Assembly (NCBI RefSeq): GCF_030555055.1
Contig: NZ_JAMOAO010000002.1
Location: 1-64,000, forward strand
Reading direction: 5' to 3'
Length of the DNA stretch: 64,000 bases
Source: Nocardiopsis sp. YSL2
GTDB lineage: Bacteria > Actinomycetota > Actinomycetes > Streptosporangiales > Streptosporangiaceae
Part shown: positions 24,012 through 31,261 of the stretch, piece by piece
Layout: each line of letters begins with the position of its first letter
Position numbering within the stretch: the first letter of the stretch is position 1
Position numbers and translations under genes: made by a program
Notes under the pieces: generated by a model
The model's input: only the letters and a program-made list of their open reading frames with translations
Database searches by the model: none
Told to the model about the DNA's origin: nothing

Positions 24012-24284
24012 TCAGGTGGCGGGCGGCAGGTGCTCCAGCGGGGATTTCCACGAGAACGGGTGGCGCCGTGCGCCCTCCCACTCGGTGCGGCAGACGCGGA
24101 TCTGGGGCCCCCTCCGGGCGCCGTAGAGCTCCTGGTGGTCCCGGGTCGGCCCGAGGTAGCGCACCTTCGCGCCGTGGGCCGAAGCCCACTGCCGCAGGTC
24201 GGCCATGTCAGCGACCTCGTGCACCTCGACGACGGTGCGCACATGCGTCCGGCGCCGCTGGGCCTTGGTGGTCATCGTCGTCAC
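24012..24284 (-). CDS. small protein, last gene of a five-gene operon
   Basis: A 90-residue basic protein, GTG start overlapping the stop of the gene before it (GTGA). It contains RRTHVRTVVEVHEVADMADL and RYLGPTRDHQELYG. Family not recognised. It is the most distal gene of a leftward operon in which all five genes overlap by four bases. Confidence 0.5.
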   Translation of the reverse strand: MTTMTTKAQRRRTHVRTVVEVHEVADMADLRQWASAHGAKVRYLGPTRDHQELYGARRGPQIRVCRTEWEGARRHPFSWKSPLEHLPPAT

Positions 24285-24553
24285 GGGGTCACCGCCTGGT
24301 CTTCGGTGCGGGCGATCTCGTAGTCGACGATGCATAGCGGTGCGGTGTCGATCTGCCGGAGCGCGGACGCGAGGCCGGTGAGCGTGGCGCTTGGCGCGGC
24401 TGCTGACCCGAGGACTCCTCGGACGTAGAGCGCGCGCTCGGAGAGCAGCCCGTCGCGGGCTTCCCAGTCGTCCGGGGCGGCTGGCGGCAGGGTGAAGGCC
24501 GCGATGATCGTGTCGATCAGCTCCGCCGCCTCGGGGGAGATGTGGTCGCTCAT
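24281..24553 (-). CDS. small helical protein of the overlapping operon
   Basis: A 90-residue protein (MSDHISPEAAELIDTIIAAF, then GLASALRQIDTAPL). It overlaps its neighbours by four bases on both sides. No function is recognised; its size and position suggest a partner of the neighbouring small proteins. Confidence 0.5.
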   Translation of the reverse strand: MSDHISPEAAELIDTIIAAFTLPPAAPDDWEARDGLLSERALYVRGVLGSAAAPSATLTGLASALRQIDTAPLCIVDYEIARTEDQAVTP

Positions 24554-24780
24554 CGGGTCTTCGCCTCCCTGGGGTGCTCCTTGGTGGCGGCTTCGACCAT
24601 TTCGACGGCCCCTGCCAGGTCCTCCGTGATGACGGCGTAGGCGAGTGCTTCCCGGACGGCCTCCGCGCGTTCGGCCACCAGCTCGTTGCGACGCTGCTGC
24701 CCGCCCGGGGTCTTCGCCGGGAGCACGTGGAGCGCATCGCGGGCGGTGCCGAGCAAGGCGACCAAGTCGATGTTCATCAT
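24550..24780 (-). CDS. small helical protein of the overlapping operon
   Basis: A 76-residue protein, mainly helix (LVALLGTARDALHVLPAKTP, then EAVREALAYAVITEDLAGAV). It begins with two successive ATG codons, the first overlapping the stop of the gene before. Function unknown. Confidence 0.5.
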   Translation of the reverse strand: MMNIDLVALLGTARDALHVLPAKTPGGQQRRNELVAERAEAVREALAYAVITEDLAGAVEMVEAATKEHPREAKTR

Positions 24781-24947
24781 CGGAGCCTCACCGCCATGGC
24801 CGCGCGGTACAGGCTGATGGCGCCGTTCGTCACGGCCATGAAGAGGTCCTCGGGGACGGTCACACTCCCGGGCATCTCGGTCGGCGCGTAGGTGCGGACT
24901 CTGCTGCTGCGGCGGGGGCGGCGAGGCCGCTGAGTCATCGTGCTCAT
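24777..24947 (-). CDS. 56-residue basic protein of the overlapping operon
   Basis: A short gene missed by length cut-offs. ATG to TGA gives MSTMTQRPRRPRRSSRVRTY followed by EMPGSVTVPEDLFMAVTNGA. Its start overlaps the stop of the gene before and its stop overlaps the start of the gene after, both as four-base overlaps, which strongly supports that it is real. The Arg-rich beginning could bind nucleic acid. Confidence 0.5.
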   Translation of the reverse strand: MSTMTQRPRRPRRSSRVRTYAPTEMPGSVTVPEDLFMAVTNGAISLYRAAMAVRLR

Positions 24948-25228
24948 GCCGCCGTCACCTCGCGCTCGCTCGTCTGGTGGCCGATCTCGGCCAGGACGAC
25001 GAGGCCGCGGCGCTGTGCGGCAGCCAGGGCGCGGTCGGTGTGGGACAGCGGCGGCAGGTTCGGCGCGCGGCGTCCGGTCGTCATGCTCGGCAGGATGAGG
25101 CGGACGGGGCCGGAGTCCGGCGCGGGTCCGGGCTCGGAGCGGTCGCGGTCGCGGCGCCGGCGGAGTTCGGCGGCGCCGGCGCGGGCGAGCCGCTGCGTCA
25201 ACAGGGCGAAGTAGGTCAGGTATCGCAC
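24944..25228 (-). CDS. first gene of the overlapping operon, basic protein
   Basis: A 94-residue protein. I chose the GTG giving VRYLTYFALLTQRLARAGAA because GAGGAG lies just upstream; an ATG further out would run into the promoter region. The middle is Arg-rich, the end has ALAAAQRRGLVVLAEIGHQT. No family is recognised. Its promoter faces away from the Scr1-like regulator gene. Confidence 0.5.
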   Translation of the reverse strand: MRYLTYFALLTQRLARAGAAELRRRRDRDRSEPGPAPDSGPVRLILPSMTTGRRAPNLPPLSHTDRALAAAQRRGLVVLAEIGHQTSEREVTAA

Positions 25229-25423
25229 GAGGCGACTCCTCTGATCAGGTGCGGGTGGTCGGCCCGCGTGAGTTCTGGTGAACCTATAGTGACGCTGATC
25301 CCCCAAACTTTCAATACAAAGATTAGGATTGCTCTGATCCGACCCTCAAAAGTTTCGCGAATCGGGTGATCTACCATCGGCACTGGACGACGAAAGACCA
25401 GGAAGAGCAAGGGAGCGCGCGCT
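25229..25423. promoter_or_regulatory. divergent promoter region with AAACTTT/AAAGTTT arms
   Basis: This AT-richer stretch lies between the leftward five-gene operon and the rightward Scr1-like regulator. It holds an inverted pair, AAACTTT at 25305 and AAAGTTT at 25349, and several TAGGATTG- and TATAGT-like elements usable as -10 boxes. The regulator could act on both sides, but no site can be proven here. Confidence 0.4.
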
Positions 25424-26275
25424 GTGGCGGACCGGTACAGCCCCACCGTGAGGCGCCGCCGCCTCTCGGCCGAATTGAGAAGATTGCGCGAAGAGGCTGC
25501 TCTGACGGCTCAGCAGGTCGGCGACAACCTGGGCTGGTCACGGGGTCGTCTGACCAACATGGAGCAGAACAAGTGGAGGCGGCCGGACCCGGTGATCATC
25601 CGGGCCCTGGCCCAGCTCTACAAGGCCTCGCCTGAGGTCACCGAGGGCCTGGTGCTCCTTGCCCGGCAGTCACGGGAGAAGGGCTGGTGGACGCGCTTCG
25701 GCGACGTGTTCACCGACGCGTACGTCGGCTTCGAGGCCGAGGCGTCTGGAGTGAACACCTATCAGTCCATGGTGGTCCACGGCCTGCTCCAGACCCCCGA
25801 GTACGCCGCGGCTTCCACCCGGATCGGCAGGTCCCGTTCACCTGAGACCATCGACCGGGTGGTGCAGGCCAGAATGGAACGTCAGGAGATTCTGGACCAG
25901 GACGACCCACCCAAGCTCTGGTGTGTCCTCGACGAGTCTGTCCTTCACCGCCCTGCAGGTGACAAGCAGGTGATGCGCGATCAGATCGCCCGTCTGATCA
26001 GGCACGTCGAGACCGCCGACCACATCAAGATCCAGATCCTCCCCCTGGACGTGGGGCTGCATCCCGGCGTCGCGGGCAGCTTCACCATCCTGGACTTCGC
26101 GAACCCGCTGGATCCGTCCATCGCCTACATCGAGACGCGGACGGATGGCCTCTACCTGGAGGAGGACGAAGAAGTCCAGGTGCATCGCAGCGCCTGGGAC
26201 GAGATCCGAGTGATGGCACTTCACCCGGACGCCAGTGCTGACCTGATGGGTCAGATCATCAAGAAGTACGAGTAG
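25424..26275 (+). CDS. Scr1-family HTH regulator (HTH + DUF5753)
   Basis: A 283-residue regulator. Residues about 10-70 are an XRE-type HTH (LRRLREEAALTAQQVGDNLG, SRGRLTNMEQNKW). The rest is a DUF5753-like domain starting WWTRFGDVFTDAYVGFEAEA and containing YQSMVVHGLLQTPEYA. This family is abundant in mycelial actinomycetes and is normally paired with DUF397 proteins, as here. The roles known for some members are in development or stress; the target here is unknown. Confidence 0.85.
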   Translation: MADRYSPTVRRRRLSAELRRLREEAALTAQQVGDNLGWSRGRLTNMEQNKWRRPDPVIIRALAQLYKASPEVTEGLVLLARQSREKGWWTRFGDVFTDAYVGFEAEASGVNTYQSMVVHGLLQTPEYAAASTRIGRSRSPETIDRVVQARMERQEILDQDDPPKLWCVLDESVLHRPAGDKQVMRDQIARLIRHVETADHIKIQILPLDVGLHPGVAGSFTILDFANPLDPSIAYIETRTDGLYLEEDEEVQVHRSAWDEIRVMALHPDASADLMGQIIKKYE

Positions 26276-26287
26276 TAGGAAGCCAAC

Positions 26288-26503
26288 GTGTACCAGAACC
26301 AGAACGAGACCGACCAGCACCAGCAGCTGGCCTTCCGCAAGTCCAGCTACAGCGCGACCCAGAACGACTGCGTCGAGGTCGCCGACCTGCCCGCCGGGGC
26401 CGCTGTGCGCGACACCCAGCACCGCGAACTCGGGCACATCACCATCGCCAGCTCGACCGAGTGGACCGCCTTCCTGTCCACCGCCAAGCACGCCAGCCTG
26501 TAG
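26288..26503 (+). CDS. DUF397 protein, partner of the Scr1-like regulator
   Basis: A 71-residue protein starting at GTG twelve bases after the regulator. It has the family signature: AFRKSSYSATQNDCVEVADL, then AVRDTQHRE, then STEWTAFL. DUF397 proteins are co-encoded with Scr1-like HTH proteins and probably modulate them. A terminator follows. Confidence 0.85.
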   Translation: MYQNQNETDQHQQLAFRKSSYSATQNDCVEVADLPAGAAVRDTQHRELGHITIASSTEWTAFLSTAKHASL

Positions 26504-26520
26504 ACCCGACAAACACGAAA

Positions 26521-26547
26521 GGCCCCGGTGACCAAACCGGGGCCTGT
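26521..26547 (+). terminator. terminator after the regulator/DUF397 pair
   Basis: The arms GGCCCCGG and CCGGGGCC form a perfect 8-bp stem with an 8-base loop, followed by TGTT. It ends the two-gene operon. The remaining 180 bases up to the phosphatase gene hold no clear coding frame and probably its promoter. Confidence 0.7.
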
Positions 26548-26725
26548 TCGTGTACCAGAACGCTCCCACTCTACAGCCCGACGCCTACGCCGAACAGCAC
26601 ACGAACGGTCACGAACGCCCCGAGACGGAAACGGCCACGGGTGGCCACATCCAGCCGAGCTACCCCCTCGTGCGCACGACTCGGTATGGTCGCAGGACCG
26701 AGTGAACGCGAGAGGAAGGCCACCA

Positions 26726-27484
26726 ATGGGCGTCGCTGGTGGAGAAGTCATCGTCACGGCTCTCACGCACCGGGGCGCCGTCCGCCCCGCCAACGAGGAC
26801 GCCCTGGTCATGGGGTCGGTCTGCGCGAGCGCGGACATGACCCTGCCAGCCCGTCTCATCCTTTCGACCAGTGAGCCCATCATCTTGGGGGTGGCCGACG
26901 GGATCGGGGGCCAGGCCGCCGGTGAGATCGCCTCCGAGCACTTGGTGCAGCGGATGTCCGAGGAGAGGCCGCGTCTGCAGGGCGCCGAGGACATCACCCA
27001 GCTCCTGGTCAATGTCGATGAGGAGCTGCAGGAGCACGCCCAGCACTTCGACGAGTTCACCGGGATGGGGACCACGGTCGCTGGTGTGCTGCTCAGCGGC
27101 GAGGGCATCTTCTGGTTCAACGTCGGCGACTCGCGGACCTACCGGCTGGACGGGCGCAGCCTCATCCAGCTCTCCGAGGACGACTCGCCTCCCCTGCCCC
27201 CCTCGGAGGACGGACGCCCCGCCACCACCAACTTCATCACCCAGTCGCTCGGCGGCAGCGCCAAGGGCCGGATGGTCCCGCACGTCGGGCGCGATGACGC
27301 GGGCATCGGCGCCGCCTGGCTGATGTGCAGCGACGGCCTCTCCGACCTGGTGCGCCATGGGGACATGGAGAAGATCATCGCCGAGGCGGGCAGCGACGAG
27401 GCCGCCGTCTACGCCCTGTGGCAGGCCGCCATGGAGGCCGGCGGCAAGGACAACATCAGCATCCTGCTCGCCCGCCTGGTCTGA
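26726..27484 (+). CDS. PP2C-type serine/threonine protein phosphatase
   Basis: A 252-residue PP2C phosphatase. Conserved metal-binding and fold motifs are present in order: HRGAVRPANEDAL, GVADGIGGQAAGE, GMGTTVAGVLL, FNVGDSRTYRL, MCSDGLSDLV and GGKDNISILL. No membrane segment or extra sensor domain is visible, so it is a cytosolic stand-alone phosphatase. I chose the ATG just before HRGAV because GAGGAAGG lies upstream. No cognate kinase is in the window. Confidence 0.88.
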   Translation: MGVAGGEVIVTALTHRGAVRPANEDALVMGSVCASADMTLPARLILSTSEPIILGVADGIGGQAAGEIASEHLVQRMSEERPRLQGAEDITQLLVNVDEELQEHAQHFDEFTGMGTTVAGVLLSGEGIFWFNVGDSRTYRLDGRSLIQLSEDDSPPLPPSEDGRPATTNFITQSLGGSAKGRMVPHVGRDDAGIGAAWLMCSDGLSDLVRHGDMEKIIAEAGSDEAAVYALWQAAMEAGGKDNISILLARLV

Positions 27485-27498
27485 CGCCGCACAACGAC

Positions 27499-27525
27499 GC
27501 CCCGGGAGCCACTGGCCCCCGGGGC
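27499..27525. terminator. terminator between the phosphatase and a converging DUF397 gene
   Basis: A perfect 8-bp stem GCCCCGGG/CCCGGGGC with an 11-base loop lies between two converging genes and could serve both. Confidence 0.65.
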
Positions 27526-27553
27526 GCACTGCTGCAGAAGTGCCGACCTCGAC

Positions 27554-27757
27554 CTAGGCGACGACCGCGCGGAGCAGAGCCGTCATCTCACGGCGCTCCA
27601 GGGCGAGGGCGCCATCCCCACGGTTCTGCGAGTCGCGGATGAACACGCGGGGAGCACCCGCGCCGGCGCCGACCTCGACGCAGTTCTTCCGGATGGGGTT
27701 GTCCATGCTTCGGGAGGAGGTGCGCCAGGCGACGCAATCGGGGAACGTCTTGTCCAC
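27554..27757 (-). CDS. DUF397 protein (orphan)
   Basis: A 67-residue DUF397 protein (WRTSSRSMDNPIRKNCVEVG, VFIRDSQNRGDGALAL), starting at GTG. Unlike the copy at 26288 it has no adjacent HTH regulator gene. It is read toward the phosphatase gene. Confidence 0.75.
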   Translation of the reverse strand: MDKTFPDCVAWRTSSRSMDNPIRKNCVEVGAGAGAPRVFIRDSQNRGDGALALERREMTALLRAVVA

Positions 27758-27894
27758 TGTGGTGTCTCTCTTCGTTCGTCTTGACCCCGCACCTGACCGT
27801 AACCCGGCGTGCGCCTTCTATCAGGGAATCCGGCCGAACCCGGTCAGGTCTGGTTCTGCCGCGCGGCTCGGGGTAGGTCCGCTCCTCGGCGCGC

Positions 27895-28212
27895 TCACTC
27901 CATCGTGAGGTCCTCCAGGGTCCACTCCTCGCCGCTGGAGTCGGTGGACAGCGTGCACGTGTAGGACGTGCGTGCCGGCCCGGAACTGTCCTCGTAGTCG
28001 GCCGTGCCGGTGGCCTCGTAGGTCCACGTCTCGGCGTCGGCGACCGCGGCCTCGCTGTCGGAGAACTCCACGGGCGTGTCCAGCTCGCGCTCGACGAACT
28101 CCTCACACATCACCTCGGCATCGAGCACCATCCCTTCGGGGGTGGGTTCGCTGCTGCCGCATCCGGTCGCCGCGGTGGCCAAGGCGGTGAGCACGAGCAG
28201 GGGGGTCTTCAT
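27895..28212 (-). CDS. small secreted lipoprotein
   Basis: A 105-residue protein with a lipoprotein signal: MKTPLLVLTALATAATGCGS, the Cys at residue 18 being the expected lipidation site. The mature part is acidic (EEFVERELDTPVEFSDSEAA) with a second Cys in SYTCTLST that could pair with MCEEF. Role unknown; it would be anchored on the outer side of the membrane. Confidence 0.7.
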   Translation of the reverse strand: MKTPLLVLTALATAATGCGSSEPTPEGMVLDAEVMCEEFVERELDTPVEFSDSEAAVADAETWTYEATGTADYEDSSGPARTSYTCTLSTDSSGEEWTLEDLTME

Positions 28213-28316
28213 CGCGGCCTCTTCCTGAGAGGGTGCAGGGGGTGGGCGGCGGAGCGGGTGCCGTGGCCAGATCCTACGCCGCAGCCCCGGTCCGGGTGGG
28301 CGATTCGGACATGAGG

Positions 28317-28344
28317 GCGCCCTCCGGGCGGACCCGGAGGGCGC
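28317..28344. terminator. terminator next to the P1 prophage left end
   Basis: A perfect 12-bp stem, GCGCCCTCCGGG/CCCGGAGGGCGC, with a four-base loop. No gene reads into it from the left in this window. It may belong to a host gene that was separated from it by prophage insertion; the P2 prophage also starts right after a terminator. Confidence 0.6.
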
Positions 28345-28348
28345 AGAG

Positions 28349-28600
28349 TTGGGAGATTTTTGGGAGACGGCAGACCCCTCCAGGCCCCGCCAGACCCCGC
28401 CAGCCCACGACGGTCACCATGCCTGACCTGGAACGGAGCCATTCACGCAGCCTGGCCGAATCCTTCCACGTTCATCACGTGAGTGTTCTCGATGCCTGTC
28501 CGATCTTCCGTGAAGATGCTGCTTGACCTGCTAGGACGCTTTGCGGCTCTGCCTCGGTCGGAGTGCCACGACCGTGTTTTTGGGAGACTTTTGGGATAAA
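28349..28600. repeat. direct repeats TTTTTGGGAGAC near the P1 integrase, candidate attL/arm sites
   Basis: TTTTTGGGAGAC occurs at 28357-28368 and again at 28577-28588, the second copy inside the 3' end of the integrase gene. Each copy has a second, partial copy beside it (TTGGGAGA before the first, TTTTGGGAT after the second). A related TTTGGGAGACG occurs at 55439 by the P2 integrase. Repeats like these beside an integrase gene are candidate core or arm binding sites. No copy is seen near 48.1-48.6 kb. Confidence 0.55.
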
Positions 28601-30303
28601 ATCTCGGGCTCGGGCTCGGCCGCCCCGTACTTGCGCAGGAGGCCGTCCAGCGGGACGACGCCGGAGTACGGGGTCCGGTACGGCTCCAGCAGGGTGTCGA
28701 GGACGGACACCGGCGAGCGCGGGTGCATGGCGGCGCGCTGGCGCAGGGACTCCTCCCACCGCCGGACGAGCGCCTCCATGAGCTGGTCGACCATGGGCTG
28801 GGTGACCTGGCGGTAGACGGCGGAGATCCCGCCCATCGAGTGTCCGACGCGCTCGTGCTTGAGCACCTCGGGGATGCCGTCCTCGTCCATCCAGTGGATG
28901 TGCGAGTGCCGCTGGCCGTGGGGCGTCAGGCCCGGGGCGATGGGCAGCCAGGACGCCTCCGGTTCCTTCCACCGGGACCGGCCCAGGATGGGCACGCCCG
29001 GCCAGGCTCCGCCGCTCAGCGGCACGGGCCGGGTCGGCCCCCACTCGGCCTTCGCCGCCTTGCTCTGCGAGGGGAAGCGGCCGGTGGCCGCCGCCTCGAA
29101 GATGGCCGTCTTGAAAGTGGCCCGGTCGTGGTGCGGCTTCCACCGACCGGGGAAGACGTGCACACCGCCCGCGTGCGGGGCCGCCTTCGGCCGGAGCACG
29201 AACCGGTCCGCGAACCGGTCAAGGAGCTCGGCGTCGTCGATCACCTCGCCGAGCTCGGAGGCCGCCAGAAGCCGCTCCTCCATCGCCTCGCCCCACTCCC
29301 CCCGGCGCTTGAGCGCCGCGGCGAGGTAACGGTGCACCCGCGCGGGCCGGCGACACGAGCACACCGCCGTGCGCCTGGCGCGGGTCGCGTCCATCTGCCG
29401 AGCAAGGAGGTCCTCCAGGAACGGCGGGATGTGCACGTCCCGATAGGAGTTCTCCTTCGGTGGCTGCCGGTGCCACTCCCCCTCGTGCTCGAAGAGCTGG
29501 TGCTCGACCCGGATCATGCCAGGCCGCACGTACTCGCGCTCCAGCCCGAACAGCTCGCCCGACCGCAGCCCTGTGTAGCACTTCGTGATGCCGAGAACGA
29601 ACTCGTCGTCGCGGCCGACCAACAGCGCCATGCGCTCGGCGTGGAGCAGCGCACCGAGCGGGTCGATGGCGGCCCTCTCCGGGCCGCGGCGGCCGCCGCG
29701 GCGAGCACCGGCAGCCGAACGGGCCCCGCGGTTGCGCTTGCGCGCCACCGGGTTCCGGCTGATGATCCCCTGCTCGACCGCGTCGGACATGATCGAGTAC
29801 AGGACGCCGTTGTACCCGCCGATGCTGCCCTCCGAGTACCCGCTGGCGCGCAGGTCCGACCGCCACGCGATGACCTCGTCCTCGGTGATGTCGATGACGG
29901 GGGTGTCGTACCAGTCGCGGGTGGCGTCGGCAGGCCGGTACGGGAGGATGTGCAGCTCCAGGTTGCGGCGGTACCCGGACATGGTGGAGACGGCGAGCGG
30001 GATCTCTGCTTGCTCCAGTCGGACGAACCACTGGCCGGCCAGCTCTCCGAGTGTGGTCTCGCCGCTGCTGGCACGGGCCCGTCGGGCAGCCTCCACGACG
30101 GACGGCGCTGACTCCTCGTCGAGGCCGGCGCGGATCTTCGCTTCCTTCTCACGGCCCCACTTCACGGCGGCCGTCTCGGATCGGAAGCGCTCGCCGGTGT
30201 CGGGGTTTCGGCTGACGCTGGTGTAGCTGCCGTCCGCCTGCTGGTAGAAGACCCTGAAATACGCGCCGTCCTTCTTGGACCTGCGCGGGTCGGCGTAGGC
30301 CAT
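28531..30303 (-). CDS. int: tyrosine integrase of prophage P1
   Basis: A 590-residue tyrosine recombinase, longer than most because of inserted regions. The catalytic set can be read: Arg247 in CYTGLRSGEL, His462 and Arg465 in TPHGQRH, His488 in RVGHSMGG and Tyr497 in AVYRQVT. The N-terminus (SKKDGAYFRVFYQQADGSYT) is an AP2-like arm-binding domain, followed by a core-binding domain. ATG chosen with AGGAGAGG upstream. It would integrate and, with an excisionase, excise P1. Confidence 0.92.
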   Translation of the reverse strand: MAYADPRRSKKDGAYFRVFYQQADGSYTSVSRNPDTGERFRSETAAVKWGREKEAKIRAGLDEESAPSVVEAARRARASSGETTLGELAGQWFVRLEQAEIPLAVSTMSGYRRNLELHILPYRPADATRDWYDTPVIDITEDEVIAWRSDLRASGYSEGSIGGYNGVLYSIMSDAVEQGIISRNPVARKRNRGARSAAGARRGGRRGPERAAIDPLGALLHAERMALLVGRDDEFVLGITKCYTGLRSGELFGLEREYVRPGMIRVEHQLFEHEGEWHRQPPKENSYRDVHIPPFLEDLLARQMDATRARRTAVCSCRRPARVHRYLAAALKRRGEWGEAMEERLLAASELGEVIDDAELLDRFADRFVLRPKAAPHAGGVHVFPGRWKPHHDRATFKTAIFEAAATGRFPSQSKAAKAEWGPTRPVPLSGGAWPGVPILGRSRWKEPEASWLPIAPGLTPHGQRHSHIHWMDEDGIPEVLKHERVGHSMGGISAVYRQVTQPMVDQLMEALVRRWEESLRQRAAMHPRSPVSVLDTLLEPYRTPYSGVVPLDGLLRKYGAAEPEPEILSQKSPKNTVVALRPRQSRKAS

Positions 30304-30330
30304 GGGCCTCTCCTCCTGGGGGTAGTAGAG

Positions 30331-30355
30331 CGCCCCCCTCCGTTGGAGGGGGGCG
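30331..30355 (-). terminator. hairpin between the paralogue pair and the P1 integrase
   Basis: A perfect 11-bp stem CGCCCCCCTCC/GGAGGGGGGCG with a three-base loop lies between the two leftward small genes and int. The same hairpin in slightly changed form sits at 57131-57154 before the P2 integrase. It would limit read-through from the upstream genes into int. Confidence 0.65.
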
Positions 30356-30391
30356 TGTCTCATGGTGGTCCGGCTCGGGCCGGTTGGTTGA

Positions 30392-30730
30392 TCAGTACTG
30401 GTGGGTCGGGTCGCGCAGCTCCGGAGGTATGACCAGGCCGACGGCGCGCATGTACCGGATCGGATGCAGGTAGCGCCAGGGGTCGGCGCGGAAGATACGG
30501 ACCGGGACCCAGATGCCGAAGGACCTGATCCAGACCGTGAGGACCGGATCCGAGCACTGGGCCATGGCCTCCGGGACGAACTCCGTCGGCCAGGCCCCGC
30601 GCTGCAGGTCGACGCACACCGCGTCGTGGCGCTCGGTCACAGCGGCTTGGGCGGACAGGGGTAGTGATGCTGGGCGGACGTAGACGGTGGGCGGGACCGT
30701 CACGTCTGTGCTGGAGTGGAGGGCGCTCAT
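30392..30730 (-). CDS. paralogue B of an unnamed phage protein pair
   Basis: A 112-residue protein closely related to the adjacent upstream gene: both share TVPP-x-VYVRPASL-x-LSAQ, AVTERHDAVC-x-DLQRGAW, FG-x-WVPV and R-x-DPW-x-YL. The two genes overlap by ATGA. No function is recognised. It is part of the lysogeny-side operon that runs into the integrase, so a role in immunity or establishment is possible. Confidence 0.6.
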   Translation of the reverse strand: MSALHSSTDVTVPPTVYVRPASLPLSAQAAVTERHDAVCVDLQRGAWPTEFVPEAMAQCSDPVLTVWIRSFGIWVPVRIFRADPWRYLHPIRYMRAVGLVIPPELRDPTHQY

Positions 30731-31125
30731 GCGCGACCCCCTCGTGCCGCTGATGTAGTGCGGATGAGGCTGAAGGCGGGTGGCTGGCCGTAGGTGTACC
30801 GGGGATCGCGCAGCGCCTCGGGGACGTGCGCGTCAGTGACCCGTACCTCACGCAGGTGACCGAGGTACGTCCAGGGATCCCTCCGGACAAGGGAGACAGG
30901 CACCCACACGCCGAAGCTGTTGACCCAGGCTTTCAGCACAACGTCGGAAGCCTGGTAGATCACCTCCTCAACGATGTCGACCGGCCAGGCGCCGCGCTGC
31001 AGGTCGATGCAGACGGCGTCGTGGCGCTCGGTCACAGCGGCTTGGGCGGACAGGGACAGTGACGCTGGGCGGACGTAGACGGCGGGCGGGACCGTCACGT
31101 CTGCGCTTGGGGAGGACGCAGCCAT
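30727..31125 (-). CDS. paralogue A of an unnamed phage protein pair
   Basis: A 132-residue protein, first gene of the leftward operon ahead of paralogue B and int. It carries the same core as paralogue B plus a longer C-terminal tail (YGQPPAFSLIRTTSAARGG). P2 holds a full copy at 57306-57702. Family unknown to me; conservation between prophages indicates selection for function. Confidence 0.6.
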   Translation of the reverse strand: MAASSPSADVTVPPAVYVRPASLSLSAQAAVTERHDAVCIDLQRGAWPVDIVEEVIYQASDVVLKAWVNSFGVWVPVSLVRRDPWTYLGHLREVRVTDAHVPEALRDPRYTYGQPPAFSLIRTTSAARGGRA

Positions 31126-31169
31126 CGCGACCTTTCGTCCGAACCGATATGGCCGGGGAAGGTCGCACC

Positions 31170-31200
31170 ATTGTATGTGGCGCAGGTCACATTAGACAGG
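31170..31200 (-). promoter_or_regulatory. promoter with TGTG-N8-CACA dyad for the leftward operon
   Basis: On the minus strand a -10 box TACAAT (31175-31170) follows TGTGACCTGCGCCACA, an inverted repeat that fills the spacer region. The same arrangement recurs in P2 (TGTGGCACAGATCACA and ATTGTA, 57745-57767, read on the plus strand), although surrounding bases differ. A protein bound to the dyad would overlap the polymerase. Confidence 0.55.
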
Positions 31201-31261
31201 TGTTCGGATGGGCGAAAAGTAAAATTGGGGCAATTGACCTGCGCAAACAGCAGTCATCCGA

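Noticed and set aside
26726-27484. PP2C phosphatase as part of a phage-defence kinase/phosphatase island
   Set aside because: No kinase, sensor or effector gene is adjacent; it appears as an ordinary stand-alone gene between terminators.
28200-28600. tRNA gene as prophage integration site
   Set aside because: No cloverleaf or T-loop sequence could be found near either integrase; both lie after terminators instead.
28723-30111. Plus-strand open frame of 462 codons
   Set aside because: Antisense to the P1 integrase, whose five catalytic residues are all readable.
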